Shown here: in pieces, positions 31,461 to 41,337 of the stretch
How the letters are laid out: each line of letters starts with the position of its first letter
How positions within the stretch are numbered: position 1 is the first letter of the stretch
Assembly: GCF_018499875.1 (NCBI RefSeq)
Contig: NZ_JAHBAY010000008.1
Span: forward strand, 124,001 to 188,000
Source of the DNA: Kineosporia corallincola
GTDB lineage: Bacteria; Actinomycetota; Actinomycetes; Actinomycetales; Kineosporiaceae
Length of the DNA stretch: 64,000 nt
Direction of reading: 5' to 3'
Notes under the pieces: model-generated
Told to the model about the DNA's origin: nothing
The model's database searches: none
Seen by the model: only the letters and a program-made list of their open reading frames with translations
Translations under genes and position numbers: made by a program

Positions 31461-31911
31461 GTTGCCGGCGAAGAGAGCCTTACGCCGCGGCGCGGGGCTC
31501 CTGGGCCGCGGCCTTCATTGGCTCATCGGCGTCCCCAGGCTCCTGCTCATCGGATTTCTGACCGTGTACCGCTGGCTGGTCTCCCCGATATACGGCGAGA
31601 CCTGCCGTTTCTATCCGTCGTGCTCGCTGTACGCGCTCACAGCCGTGCAGCGGCACGGAGCCCTCCGCGGGTCCTGGCTGGCCGCCCGGCGTCTTCTGCG
31701 CTGCCATCCCTGGAACCCGGGTGGTGTCGACCACGTTCCACCGGTCAGGAGCAAGGCCGGATGCGAGCACGGGGTGACTGCTCCAGCCACTCCTTCTGCC
31801 GTTCCGGCGTCACCCGCTGCCGAGCCCGACTCGCCTGAGCCTCGGGCGAACCGCCGGGTGGCTCCCACTGACCAGAACTGCGCGCCGTCCACCCCGCGAC
31901 GTGCCGCCTGA
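31453..31911 (+). CDS. yidD: Membrane protein insertion efficiency factor YidD
   Basis: A 152-residue protein from GTG 31453, which overlaps the rnpA stop by eight bases; GTG 31417 is an alternative. After a basic start and a hydrophobic helix (LLLIGFLTVYRWLVSPIYG) comes the YidD core CRFYPSCSLYALTAVQRHG, LAARRLLRCHPWNPGGVDHVP, with three conserved cysteines. YidD sits peripherally at the membrane and assists YidC-dependent insertion. A Pro/Ala/Ser-rich tail of about 50 residues exceeds the usual 80-residue core. The yidC gene starts 15 bases downstream. Confidence 0.9.
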   Translation: MAELPAKRALRRGAGLLGRGLHWLIGVPRLLLIGFLTVYRWLVSPIYGETCRFYPSCSLYALTAVQRHGALRGSWLAARRLLRCHPWNPGGVDHVPPVRSKAGCEHGVTAPATPSAVPASPAAEPDSPEPRANRRVAPTDQNCAPSTPRRAA

Positions 31912-31926
31912 TCCGGCGAGGAGCCG

Positions 31927-33036
31927 ATGCAGATCCTGAGACCCCTCGAGTACGTCGTCGCCTGGATCATGGTGGCGTGGCACTCCCTCTGGAGCGCGAT
32001 CGGCCTGCCCGAGGCATCCGGCTGGACCTGGGCGCTGTCGATCGTCGGCCTGGTGGTCGTCATCCGGATCGTCCTGATCCCGCTGTTCGTGAAGCAGATC
32101 AAGGCTTCCCGCGGGCTCCAGCTGATCCAGCCCGAGCTGAAGAAGATCCAGAACAAGTACAAGGGCAAGACGGATCCTGAGTCCCGTCAGAAGATGACGC
32201 AGGAAACGATGGCTCTGTACAAGGAGACGGGCACCAACCCGTTCGCCTCGTGCCTGCCGATCCTGCTCCAGGCGCCGATCTTCTTCGCCCTGTTCCGGGT
32301 GCTGAACGGCGACATGGCCATCGGCCCGCTGAGCGCCGAGCTGCGCCAGCAGCTCGACAACTCGACCCTCTTCGGATCGGCTCTGTCGGACACCTTCCTC
32401 GGGTCCACCGACATCGGCACCAAGATCCTGACGGTCATCCTGATCATCATGATGTCGGTCGCCACCTTCACCACGCAGCGCCAGCTGATGATGAAGAACA
32501 TGCCGGCGTCGGCTCTGGACAACCCGTTCGCGCAGCAGCAGAAGATCCTGCTCTACGTGCTGCCGCTGGTGTTCGCGGTGTCCGGGGTGAACTTCCCGAT
32601 CGGTGTGCTGCTCTACTGGCTCACCACGAACGTCTGGTCGATGGGGCAGCAGTTCTACGTGATCCGGCGTATGCCGGCCCCGGGTTCACCCGCCGAGAAG
32701 GCCCTGAACGAGCGTCGTGCCAAGCGTGGAAAGCCGCTCCTGGGCCTCGGCGCCGCACCCGCGGTCGACGAGACGGACGAGGAGTCGGCCCCGCAGCCGG
32801 CGCAGCGCGTCCAGCCGAAGAAGCAGACCAAGAGCCAGCGATCCAAGTCCGGTGCCCCGGCGGCTTCTGCCTCGCAGCAGGCGAACGAGAATTCGTCAGC
32901 GACTGAGCCTGGTTCGCCGGAAGAGGCCGCGCAGCAGGCTGCACCGGTCAAGCCCAAGTCCGGGCGGCAGAAGAACGGCAACCAGAAGGCATCCAAGGCG
33001 CAGGGCCGTGCGCGTGGAAAAGTGACCGAAACGTAA
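31927..33036 (+). CDS. yidC: Membrane protein insertase YidC
   Basis: A 369-residue Oxa1/YidC insertase. A first hydrophobic segment (LEYVVAWIMVAWHSLW) is followed by TM2 (WALSIVGLVVVIRIVLIPLFVKQIKASRG), which carries the conserved Arg in the hydrophilic groove. The cytoplasmic coiled region (LQPELKKIQNKYKGK-like) and later membrane segments (FASCLPILLQAPIFFALFRVL; LTVILIIMMSVATF; VLPLVFAVSGVNFPIGVLLYWLTTNVWS) follow. The last 100 residues are a basic, Ala/Gln/Lys-rich tail that may bind ribosomes. It inserts membrane proteins alone or with SecYEG. Confidence 0.95.
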   Translation: MQILRPLEYVVAWIMVAWHSLWSAIGLPEASGWTWALSIVGLVVVIRIVLIPLFVKQIKASRGLQLIQPELKKIQNKYKGKTDPESRQKMTQETMALYKETGTNPFASCLPILLQAPIFFALFRVLNGDMAIGPLSAELRQQLDNSTLFGSALSDTFLGSTDIGTKILTVILIIMMSVATFTTQRQLMMKNMPASALDNPFAQQQKILLYVLPLVFAVSGVNFPIGVLLYWLTTNVWSMGQQFYVIRRMPAPGSPAEKALNERRAKRGKPLLGLGAAPAVDETDEESAPQPAQRVQPKKQTKSQRSKSGAPAASASQQANENSSATEPGSPEEAAQQAAPVKPKSGRQKNGNQKASKAQGRARGKVTET

Positions 33037-33101
33037 GGTGGGGCATCTCCTGGCCCTCAGGCCGGGGGAGTCCTGGCAACTAACGCCGGGAACAATCGGC
33101 G

Positions 33102-33143
33102 TCGCGACTGGAACCCTTCCTCCGGGGAGGGTTCCAGTCGCGA
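33102..33143. terminator. Hairpin between yidC and jag
   Basis: Sixteen-bp perfect arms (TCGCGACTGGAACCCT at 33102-33117, complement at 33128-33143) and a ten-base loop, in the 210-bp gap after yidC. No T tract follows, so it may be an attenuator or RNA-stability element rather than a full terminator. Confidence 0.55.
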
Positions 33144-33245
33144 ATCGTTCGTCAGACAACATGGAATTCATGTGGCCGGTCGTTGGGGACGACCGGTGCC
33201 AGGCTTGCCGTTCGGCGAGCCGGCTGCGATGTGAGGAGACGGTTC

Positions 33246-33887
33246 ATGGAGAGCGGCGAACAGGCCGAAGCAGTGACAGTGCAGGACCGTCCCGCGGACG
33301 ACATGGAGCCCACGACGGCTCCCGGCGACTCTGCCGAGGCTTCCGAGGAAGACGCTGAGACAGCTGGCGCTGCCGCTGGCTCAAAGCGGTCCTCCCGCTC
33401 CCGGGCCTCCATCAAGGATCTGGAAGAAGAGGGCGAGGTCGCGGCCGACTACCTCGAGGAGTTCCTCGACATCGTGGACGTCGACGGTGACATCGACATC
33501 GACGTGGAGAACGGCCGCGCTTCGGTCGCGATCGTCAGCGACGGCGGCAACGAGCGTTCCCTTCGTCGCTTCGTCGGTTCCAACGGCGAGGTGCTTGAGG
33601 CTCTCCAGGAGCTCACCCGCCTGGCGGTCCAGGCCAGCACGGGAGAGCGTAGCCGCCTGATGCTCGACGTGGCCGGCTACCGCGCCCAGCGTCGCGCTCA
33701 GCTCACCGAGAAGGCCACGAAGGTCTGCGAGCAGGTGAAGACCTCGGGCAAGTCCGTCGCGATGGAACCCATGAGCGCCTTCGAGCGCAAGATCGTCCAT
33801 GACGTGGTGGCCGAGGCCGGCCTCAGCAGCGAGTCCGAAGGCGTCGACCCCAACCGGCACGTCGTCGTCCTGCCGGCCGAGTCCTGA
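33246..33887 (+). CDS. jag: Jag/KhpB-type KH-R3H RNA-binding protein
   Basis: A 213-residue protein from ATG 33246 (GAGGAGA six bases upstream). The first 60 residues are acidic and low-complexity. A type II KH-like domain follows (AADYLEEFLDIVDVDGDIDIDVENGRASVAIV, then RFVGSNGEVLEALQELTRLAV). The R3H domain is near the C-terminus (MSAFERKIVHDVVAEAGLSSESEGVDPNRHVVVLP), with the R-x3-H arrangement in FERKIVH. In other Gram-positive bacteria KhpB with KhpA binds RNA and affects cell elongation and division. It lies between yidC and rsmG, in the conserved place. Confidence 0.92.
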   Translation: MESGEQAEAVTVQDRPADDMEPTTAPGDSAEASEEDAETAGAAAGSKRSSRSRASIKDLEEEGEVAADYLEEFLDIVDVDGDIDIDVENGRASVAIVSDGGNERSLRRFVGSNGEVLEALQELTRLAVQASTGERSRLMLDVAGYRAQRRAQLTEKATKVCEQVKTSGKSVAMEPMSAFERKIVHDVVAEAGLSSESEGVDPNRHVVVLPAES

Positions 33888-33892
33888 CCTCA

Positions 33893-34630
33893 GTGTCCAT
33901 CGAACCCACAGAGGAAGAGGCGGCTGCGGCCCGGACAGTGTTCGGGCCCCGCCTCGACCTCGCGTATGCGTACGCCCAGGCGCTCTCCACCGCTGGGGTC
34001 GAGCGTGGATTGATCGGTCCGCGTGAGGCTGAGCGCATCTGGGAGCGTCACCTCCTGAACTGCGCCGTTCTGCAAGAGTTGGTTCCGGCCGACGCTGAAC
34101 TCGGTGACGTCGGTAGTGGCGCTGGTCTTCCTGGTATCCCGGTTGCCATCGCCCGCCCCGACCTGACGGTCTACCTGATCGAGCCGATGCTGCGCCGCAC
34201 CACGTGGCTGCGCGAGATCATCGCCGAACTGGACCTCACCAACGTTGAAATCATCCGCGCCAAGGCTCACATCGTCGCGGAGTCCAAGCAGCACTTCGAT
34301 GTCGTCACCTCACGCGCTGTTGCGGCACTTCCCACGCTGGCGGCTTGGTCCATGCCACTGGTGAACAAGGACGGGCAACTACTGGCGATCAAGGGCGACA
34401 CGGCGGCGGAGGAGCTCGCTGCGGCCGGCGATGTGCTGGCTGAGCTAGGAGCCTCTTCGTCCGAGGTCGTGCGGTGCGGCGAAGCCGTGCTGAAGACGCC
34501 TACCACTGCTGTACGCATCGTGGCGGGGCGCCAGGGACAGCTGCCCAAGAAGAAGGCCGCTGCGGCTTCAGGCGCGCCTAAGAAGAAGAAATCTCCTGCG
34601 GGCGGCTCGTCGACCGGCAAGCGCCGCTAG
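33893..34630 (+). CDS. rsmG: 16S rRNA (guanine(527)-N7)-methyltransferase RsmG
   Basis: A 245-residue enzyme from GTG 33893, five bases after the jag stop. It methylates G527 of 16S rRNA with SAM. The binding motif is DVGSGAGLPGIPVAIARPDLTVYLIEP, followed by RRTTWLREIIAELDL and VTSRAVAALPTLAAWSMPLV, all as in the GidB/RsmG family. The core ends near residue 215; after it comes a Lys/Ala/Ser/Gly tail of about 30 residues with KKK and KKKK runs, absent from typical members. A strong hairpin follows the stop. Normally parA comes soon after; here it is 9.7 kb away. Confidence 0.95.
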   Translation: MSIEPTEEEAAAARTVFGPRLDLAYAYAQALSTAGVERGLIGPREAERIWERHLLNCAVLQELVPADAELGDVGSGAGLPGIPVAIARPDLTVYLIEPMLRRTTWLREIIAELDLTNVEIIRAKAHIVAESKQHFDVVTSRAVAALPTLAAWSMPLVNKDGQLLAIKGDTAAEELAAAGDVLAELGASSSEVVRCGEAVLKTPTTAVRIVAGRQGQLPKKKAAAASGAPKKKKSPAGGSSTGKRR

Positions 34631-34650
34631 CTCAGCTCCGGCTGCACCAC

Positions 34651-34689
34651 AGCGAGGGCAGGGATCAGAATCTGATCCCTGCCCTCGCT
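34651..34689. terminator. Strong hairpin after rsmG
   Basis: Nineteen-bp perfect arms around a single central base, 34651-34689, 20 bases past the rsmG stop. No T tract follows. It closes the rpmH-to-rsmG cluster before the gene-poor region. Confidence 0.75.
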
Positions 34690-34795
34690 GCGTTAGCGCC
34701 CATAACGCCGAGTTCCCGGTCGTCGTTACTTTACGTTGCCAAAGTTCGTCGTCCCTCGAGTATTCACGCAGCTCACTCAAGCCTGTGGGCAGAGG

Positions 34796-35080
34796 TGTGG
34801 ATAACTCGTGTTGGGTTGTGTACTTCAAAGCCCTTCCCACAGTCGAGCTCTGCGGCTGTGAAGCCCTTTGCCATGACGCGCAAGGTTTTGACCTGCGCGT
34901 TTCCTGACCCTGCGGGTGTCCTAGGCACTGCTTGAGCGGCCGACCACAGAGCGCCTGTATCTACACAGCGCTGTGGAAAAACCTGTGGTGGGGTGGGTTG
35001 AAGCCGTCGACGGACGACGCTTATGCACAGGCCCTGTGTGGACGAACCTGTTACGAACTGCGATGTTCACCTGTGGACGA
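34796..35080. promoter_or_regulatory. DnaA-box group downstream of rsmG
   Basis: TGTGGATAA 34796-34804 is perfect. TGTGGAAAA 34972-34980, TTATGCACA 35021-35029, TGTGGACGA 35037-35045 and 35072-35080 have one mismatch each. Five sites within 285 bp, about 8 kb from oriC. Confidence 0.5.
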
Positions 35081-35731
35081 ATGACAAGTTCTCCGAGCTC
35101 TGGCCTGCTTACGCAGTCTTCCTTCTGCTGACGCAGAGCTGCACAGCGCTGATCTGCATGCCGCAGATCCTGTAATTCGCTTGGTTGCATTAGCCGGTTT
35201 CAGGAAGGCGTCTCCTCCGGCCTGGGCCAGGACGGCCGCGACCAGCTTCAGTCTGGTGTTGGAGAGAAGAGCGGGCACGCGAATGAGGAGCTGATCCCCC
35301 CGAGGTTTGCGTGCTATCCGGGCGAGCGGCGTTTCAGGCGTCTTATGTCTTGTCAGCAGCTCTTGGTCAACCTTGGTGAGCAGAAGAGCATGAGAAGTGT
35401 TCCAGAGGGCCGCTACGGCTGATTTGAGGCACTCGATGCTTCGAGTCGGGGGAAGTTGACCTAAATCTCGCGATTGGGCTCACCGAGGGGCTTCGGTGGG
35501 CTGATACGCCTTCGGGCTCTCTGGCTTTCTGGCTCTCGGGATCCCGCCCCGGGCCGGCCCGACCTATGCGCTTAACTGACTCCTGAGCACCTGAAGCTTC
35601 CTGACTTGCTTGCGCCCTTCACCACGTACGGCATGGCAGCGGAGTGTGTATGCGGGAGGGTCTTGGATCTTTGGACGTGCCTCTTCGATGTTCGTCCTAG
35701 TGCTTGCTGACCGCTCAGGTGATGCGGCTTC

Positions 35732-35745
35732 GTTTCACGTGAATC
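35732..35745. promoter_or_regulatory. parS: parS site
   Basis: GTTTCACGTGAATC: 13 of 14 matches to the ParB-binding consensus GTTTCACGTGAAAC. Confidence 0.8.
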
Positions 35746-35929
35746 ACGAGCTCCGGCGCGGCGCTGGGACAGGCACCCTGTTTCCCGTTCAAGAAGCCCT
35801 CAAGCTGGCGATCCGGGTGTTCGAAGCTTCTACCGGGCTCTCAAGCAACCAGCTTTTCAGCGCCGCGCGGCGGCACGCCTGCCCAGCATTGGTCGCGGAG
35901 CTCATGCCGAGTACATGAGCCATCCTGAC

Positions 35930-35943
35930 GTTTCACGTGAATC
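35930..35943. promoter_or_regulatory. parS: parS site
   Basis: GTTTCACGTGAATC, the same one-mismatch variant as the site 198 bp to the left. Confidence 0.8.
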
Positions 35944-36955
35944 AAGACCCAGGTGCCCTGCTAGTCGAAGCCCTGATGATGCGTGTCCGCACCCTCCTTA
36001 TTGAGTGACGCCTGCGTGAGTGAAGCTGCCTGAATGGTGTTGCAGCTAGGCCTAACCAATCTCTTGGTCCTGAGGGGACCTTGAAGAGAGCGCCAGGCGC
36101 TTGGCCTCCACCTGCGCGACTGGGCGCTCTCAGCTGACGGGCCATCGACCCTCCCACCTGCGGAGCAGCCTTCCGACGACAGTGTCTGAAGTCCCCACGG
36201 GTAGGGTCCGGACACCCGCAACACTGGCCAAGGATTAGCTGATGCCGCGGGGACTGGCCAGTGTCCCGATCCTGAAGTCATGTGGGCGAGGTCCATGAAG
36301 TAATTGATTTGGGTTGGTCGACGAGAGACCCGCTGGCCGGGGCGATTCATGTCCTTGCAACTGACGCACCTTGCCTGCCCAAGCGAAAGGATGACCGGCG
36401 ATCTTTAGGCTGACTGGGGCGTTCTGGAAGCCAGCATCCAAGACATGAGGTTCTCCTGCTGGAGAAGTCCATCGTCGGTGGAGGCCGGCCGGTTTCTCTC
36501 CTTGACCAAAACCATGACTTCGCATTCGAGTGGCAGTTGATCCAAGAGGCGTCTTAGCCAATTACCACGGCTCCAGTCATGATTCCGCCATGACTCAGGC
36601 TCCAAGCGACTGCAAGATCGTGGACAGTCTCGGAAAGCGGCGAGCGGTTGGACCTGCTCAGCGACGCTTCTCTTCCCGCAAGACTCAGGCGGGCAGTCCC
36701 ACGGGTCCACGAGTTGGCCAGCCGGCGTTCTGCGCTCTGTCTCATAGCGAAGCTGGGTGGTCTTGGACGCAGATTCGGCTCTGTTCCGATGTTCAACTGA
36801 ATGCGCAGCATTTGGGAACTAACAGATAGGCATGACGAGGAGAGTATGCGTGATTCAGATGTTGGACTGATCGAGTCAACGATCGCAGCCAGCGAATCAG
36901 AGCGAATCACTGAGCTTGCGCAAATGCTGTTCGCATCGACAAGAAGTGCGTCGGC

Positions 36956-36969
36956 GTTTCACGTGAAAC
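36956..36969. promoter_or_regulatory. parS: parS site, perfect
   Basis: GTTTCACGTGAAAC, a perfect 14-bp match to the consensus palindrome. Confidence 0.92.
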
Positions 36970-37252
36970 TGGTACCGCACCACGCCGAGCGGCGTTGATC
37001 GATGCCCGGAGCACGAGGCATGAGAGGCGAGAAACGAAGGGTTCGCCCATGCTGCTGCCGCAGTTCGATACAACAGGCCCCGGAAGGCCTGTACTAGTCA
37101 TGAAGCCTCGATTCACCGTTGTCGACGCGATGATCCGGCCCCGACCAAGGCGCGTAAAGATCCCAAGCATGGTCCGACGCTCTTACCTAGTCCAATGGTC
37201 ATGTTAGTGAGCCGGGCTCATGGGTTGGGGCCGCAGAAGTCAGCGTCGTCAC

Positions 37253-37266
37253 GTTCCACGTGAAAC
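37253..37266. promoter_or_regulatory. parS: parS site
   Basis: GTTCCACGTGAAAC, one mismatch. It is the last site to the left of the IS insertion. Confidence 0.8.
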
Positions 37267-37638
37267 ATGCCAATGTTCCGACACCCTGGCACGGGCACAG
37301 ATCAGGACGCACTCGGAGGCCCAAACTGCGGAGTCGCCAAGTCGAGCAAGGTGAAGCTCTGCTCGCGTACTTCGTCGCACGCCTAACCTGATGAATCATG
37401 GTGCGGCTAGCCGTCAATCAATCGGCGGCACGATATATGTCTGAGCCCCCATGGCATATCACAACTGCGAGGGCCCCTCGGCCGGCCTGCCGTAGCGCAC
37501 CGTCGGACGGGGCCGAACTTTCGCCCGTGCATGATTGCTGATCTTGATCATTAGCGCTGGAATCGCACATGGTTCGTGTGCTCCAGCCGCGTCTGTGGTG
37601 AATCCACGACCCATCGTCCAACATCTACCGGTCGGCTA

Positions 37639-38577
37639 CTAGGGCGTGTTTTGTAAGTCGCGGAGCCAGATGTTGATGCAGGCGATCTGGACCACGGCTT
37701 CGTAGCGCAGAGCCAGCTTTTCGTAGCGGGTGGCCAGGGCGCGGTGCTGTTTGAGCTTGTTGATGGCGCACTCGACCGCATGCCGTTTCTTGTATGACTC
37801 GGCGTCGAAGGCTGGGGGCCGTCCACCGTGGCGGCCCTTGGCTCTGCGGTTGGCTGCCTGGTCCCTCTTGACCGGGATACAGGCCCGGATACCGCGTCTG
37901 CGCAGGTAGGAGCGATTGGCCCGGCTGGTGTAGGCCCGGTCGGCCCGCACCTCATCAGGGCGGCAACGCGGCCGGCCCCTTCCCGGCCGGGGCACCCTGA
38001 TCGCCTCCAGGACCGCCTGGAACTGGGGAGAGTCCCCGCGCTGGCCCGCGGTCAGGATCACCGACATCACCTTGCGGCCCTGCTTAGCGGCCAGATGCAG
38101 CTTCGTCGTCCAACCACCCCGCGAACGTCCCAGCGCATGATCGGCCGGTTCCGGCCGACCGGGTGGGCCGGGCGGCTCGGCCTGGGCCTGCGCATCACGG
38201 CGGGCGCCGGCCGCGTGCTGATGCGCGCGCACGATCGTGGAGTCGACCGAAACCTCCCACACGATGCTGCCGTTCGCATCGCCCCACGACTGCAAGGTGA
38301 CCAGCAGCCGGGCCCAGATCCCAGCCCGCTGCCACTGCCGGAACACGCCATACACCCGCTGCCACGAGCCGTACTCGCCCGGCACGTCACGCCACGGCGC
38401 TCCGACCCGGATCCGCCAGCGGATCCCGTCGATCAACTGCCTCCGCGTCCACTTCGGCGGTCGCCCCCACCGGCCCAGACGGCCCTTGACCTGTAGTAAC
38501 GGCCTCAACGCCCGTTCCATGACACACCACTGCGCATCCGTGAGATCAGCCCGCCCAGACACAGGTATCCTGCTCAA
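37639..38577 (-). CDS. IS5-family transposase
   Basis: A 312-residue DDE transposase from TTG 38577, chosen because GGAGG lies five bases upstream. The N-terminal DUF4096-like domain (LTDAQWCVMERALRP, RQLIDGIRWRIRVGAPWRDVPGEYGSWQRVYGVFRQW) is followed by the RNase H-like catalytic part: first Asp in VSVDSTIVRAHQHAAGA, second in VRADRAYTSRANR, and the Glu region in HAVECAINKLKQHRALATRYEKL. The sequence is complete and undisturbed. The stop codon TAG lies in the CTAG that borders the element, so translation ends in flanking or target sequence. Its G+C is much higher than that of the surrounding region, consistent with recent insertion. Confidence 0.9.
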   Translation of the reverse strand: MSRIPVSGRADLTDAQWCVMERALRPLLQVKGRLGRWGRPPKWTRRQLIDGIRWRIRVGAPWRDVPGEYGSWQRVYGVFRQWQRAGIWARLLVTLQSWGDANGSIVWEVSVDSTIVRAHQHAAGARRDAQAQAEPPGPPGRPEPADHALGRSRGGWTTKLHLAAKQGRKVMSVILTAGQRGDSPQFQAVLEAIRVPRPGRGRPRCRPDEVRADRAYTSRANRSYLRRRGIRACIPVKRDQAANRRAKGRHGGRPPAFDAESYKKRHAVECAINKLKQHRALATRYEKLALRYEAVVQIACINIWLRDLQNTP

Positions 38578-38710
38578 GAGGCCTCCGTTTGTCCCAGTTC
38601 TTCTTCGCCGTTGAACCAGGCAAACGGAGACCTCGCCTGTCTCCTGGGAACGAAACTCCTTACTGCATCACGACTGCATCAAACCGGCAGAGCCACTTGT
38701 GAAACACGCC
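37643..38710. mobile_element. IS5-family insertion sequence
   Basis: Ends are imperfect inverted repeats: GGCGTGTTTTGTAAGT at the left and, read inward from the right, GGCGTGTTTCACAAGT. Both ends are bordered by CTAG (37639-37642 and 38711-38714), which fits a four-base target duplication of the YTAR type used by IS5 relatives. It contains a single transposase gene and splits the gene-poor parS region. Confidence 0.85.
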
Positions 38711-38900
38711 CTAGCAGCGCTGCTGGATTAAGGTATGCCGCTCGCCACGCGTCACTCGCGCGAATCGAGCACGATTAGTTCGCGATGTCACGGCCACAGT
38801 CGTGGTGAGCCGAAGTGCAGTGATTGAGATAGCGCTGGAGCTGAGTGCCCGGAGATCGAAGACAACGGGCCTGGTCCTTCAGCCTTGAACCTTCGCGAAG

Positions 38901-38914
38901 GATTCACGTGAAAC
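38901..38914. promoter_or_regulatory. parS: parS site
   Basis: GATTCACGTGAAAC, one mismatch to the consensus. Confidence 0.8.
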
Positions 38915-41323
38915 AGACATGCAAGGCAACTTCAGGTCGCCGCCCAATAAGCGGATCCCACGACAGGTCCTTCCAGACCGCGTACTCGTGGCTCAAGCAA
39001 CCCTTCTGATGGCGGGCGCGAGCAGGACGCTGGAAGCGCGGACCGTGTGAACACCGCTGTCACTTGCAGCGGTCGGAGGCAAGACGGTTCGATTCCCAGA
39101 CCGCCGCCACACACCCTGGGTTGATGAGCTTGCACGATACTCGGGCGCCATGCGAGAGGGCGATGATCAACGGGCCATAACCCTTCTTCACCGGGTCGGA
39201 GGCCTGCGTGCGTGACCGAATCATGATGGCAATGCGTTCGCTCGTTACACGGCCACTGGCGATTGATCCCGGACCCAGCCGTGACCCGCGCGATCGGCGG
39301 GGCTCACAACCCTCGATTAGCCGGAGGAGACGGCAAGCGAATTCTTGGGCTCTGCGGATCTGTGCCGAGGCGCCCTGGATCCTTGGCGAGGGAAGCGCGC
39401 GTCCACAGTTCACCGATCTTGCGCTTCTCTGTTGCTGAACAAGGTCACGACAGGAACCGGCAAGATCAGGTTCTGGGACAAGCATCAGGAAGTGTTACGG
39501 GTCTCCGAGTTCAGGGCCAGCTATACCCGATCGACGAGATGGCACGACCCGGCCTGCTGGCCGCGGTCCCGATTTGATCAGATCGGGCTCTTGGCGATCC
39601 ATCCATCACGGCACGATCTGAAACCAGGCAGTGCATCGCGACCCGATCTACGGTCGCGGACAGGCTGATTCCGCATCGACGTGAAGGACTCCTAGACGAG
39701 GGTCTCTCCCTATGGCAGATGAATCCGCCTAGAAGGAGCGGCGTCGATGCCCGACGAGGCGAAGACTGGCCGCAGGCAGTCAAACCGCGCCAACCACGCT
39801 TCTTGGGCCAGCCTCATGGAGAGCGAGTTCGGTCCCTCCGACGTCGACGCCGCCTCAAAAACTCCCGGAAAGTACGTGGTCCTGAAGCCGGCTACCAAGG
39901 CCTGCCAACTCTGCGGCCCGCCCTGTAAGCATTCATGGCTGGTGCCTCCAAGCAAGTGCAACTGGACCTCAAGCTTGGCTGGGGCCGTGGTATTTAGAGC
40001 CGCAAGATGAATCATGATTGATCGACGAATGAGGGCCCTCATTGACGCTAACCAAGGCTTGAGACGGGAAGCGGTGGCTGAGTAGCCGACGAAGCCCTCG
40101 TCACAAAGCAATGAACGAGAGCAATCGGGTCAGCAATCAAGCGGAACCGGCGGGGACGCTTAATGGGACTGACTGGCCAGGCAAGATTTGCTGACGGCCC
40201 TGCTTGCGCTTGCTTCGGTGGATGAAGAGGTATTACGTGCCGGCAGCATAGACTGCCGCGTTTACCGGGTGATCCTTTTTAGAGCCGGGGAGCTGCGGTG
40301 CAACAGGAGAGAGCGAATACCAGCAGAGCTGAGCTGGGCACTCCAATGGAATGACCCAATCGATTGGTGAGCTCTCTTCCCTGTAGGCCTCGGATGCCTC
40401 GCCGGAGCTGATTCCGCATCTCAGACAATCGGCAGAGGATGACGAGGCGATGCCGACCATAGGCGCCGTCGGTGGCGCTCGGCTCACTTGATTGGACTCG
40501 ACATCTCGCGAACGGCTTCCGGCTCGCTCCGTGATGATAGATCGCGCCAACTGAGGAATACGGGCAGCAGCCAACTGACGCCGTTCACGTTATAGGCGGC
40601 CAGCAACAGCAGCCCTCGGCGGTGCATGAGTCGCTGCCCGGGAGACATCACCTTTGTAGCGGGCCATCGCTCAGACCTTACGATGCCCGAGGCCGAATGC
40701 GCTTCGCACGCTTGACCACGACCGGCTCCGCAGCCTCGGCGACCGGCATCGGCCACGGCCCACGCACCGGCTTCGGTGCGAACATGCCACCGGCGCCCGC
40801 GTTCGCGTCTGCCCATTCAGGCTCGTGAACCTCGTGGTCGACATGCCCGCCTGCTAACAGATCACCTCGAGTTCTTCGAAGGGCCCAGGGGGTGCACAGC
40901 TGACTTCTTCTAGGCCCGCAGCTTCACCGCCGCCGCCTGGTCTAGCACCTTAGGTGAGATCGGCGATCCGCGCCGAGCTGCTGCTATCGGCTCGATGCCT
41001 GGTTCGATACCGGCGACAGGCCGGCCTTGAGGAACTGAACGTTTGCACGTGCCGTCGGACTGCTCAGAGACCTTCGCCTGGCGGGCGGCTTGGACGACAG
41101 TTCATCTCACCGGCCGTATCGACAGGATGTTCCGTTGCTTCCCGACCGGTGGCCGAGAGGACGAGGCATGATCGACATGCTCTCTTGCTGGTCAGAAAGA
41201 CAAGGAACTACCTCTGCCAAGAATCATGACACGCGCGGCAGGGAATGCTGGACAGTCACGCAGAACTGGTTGCTGCGGACGCCAATCTGGTCCCGGCGCC
41301 GATGTGTAGCCGCGAGCAGGAAA

Positions 41324-41337
41324 GTTTCACGTGAAAC
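41324..41337. promoter_or_regulatory. parS: parS site, perfect
   Basis: GTTTCACGTGAAAC, a perfect match. It is 2.4 kb from the nearest parS to the left, the widest spacing in the array. Confidence 0.92.

Noticed and set aside
39060-39120. tRNA-like end (GGTTCGATTC followed by CCGCCGCCA)
   Set aside because: The T stem does not pair beyond two bases and no matching acceptor or anticodon arm is found upstream; at most a relic.
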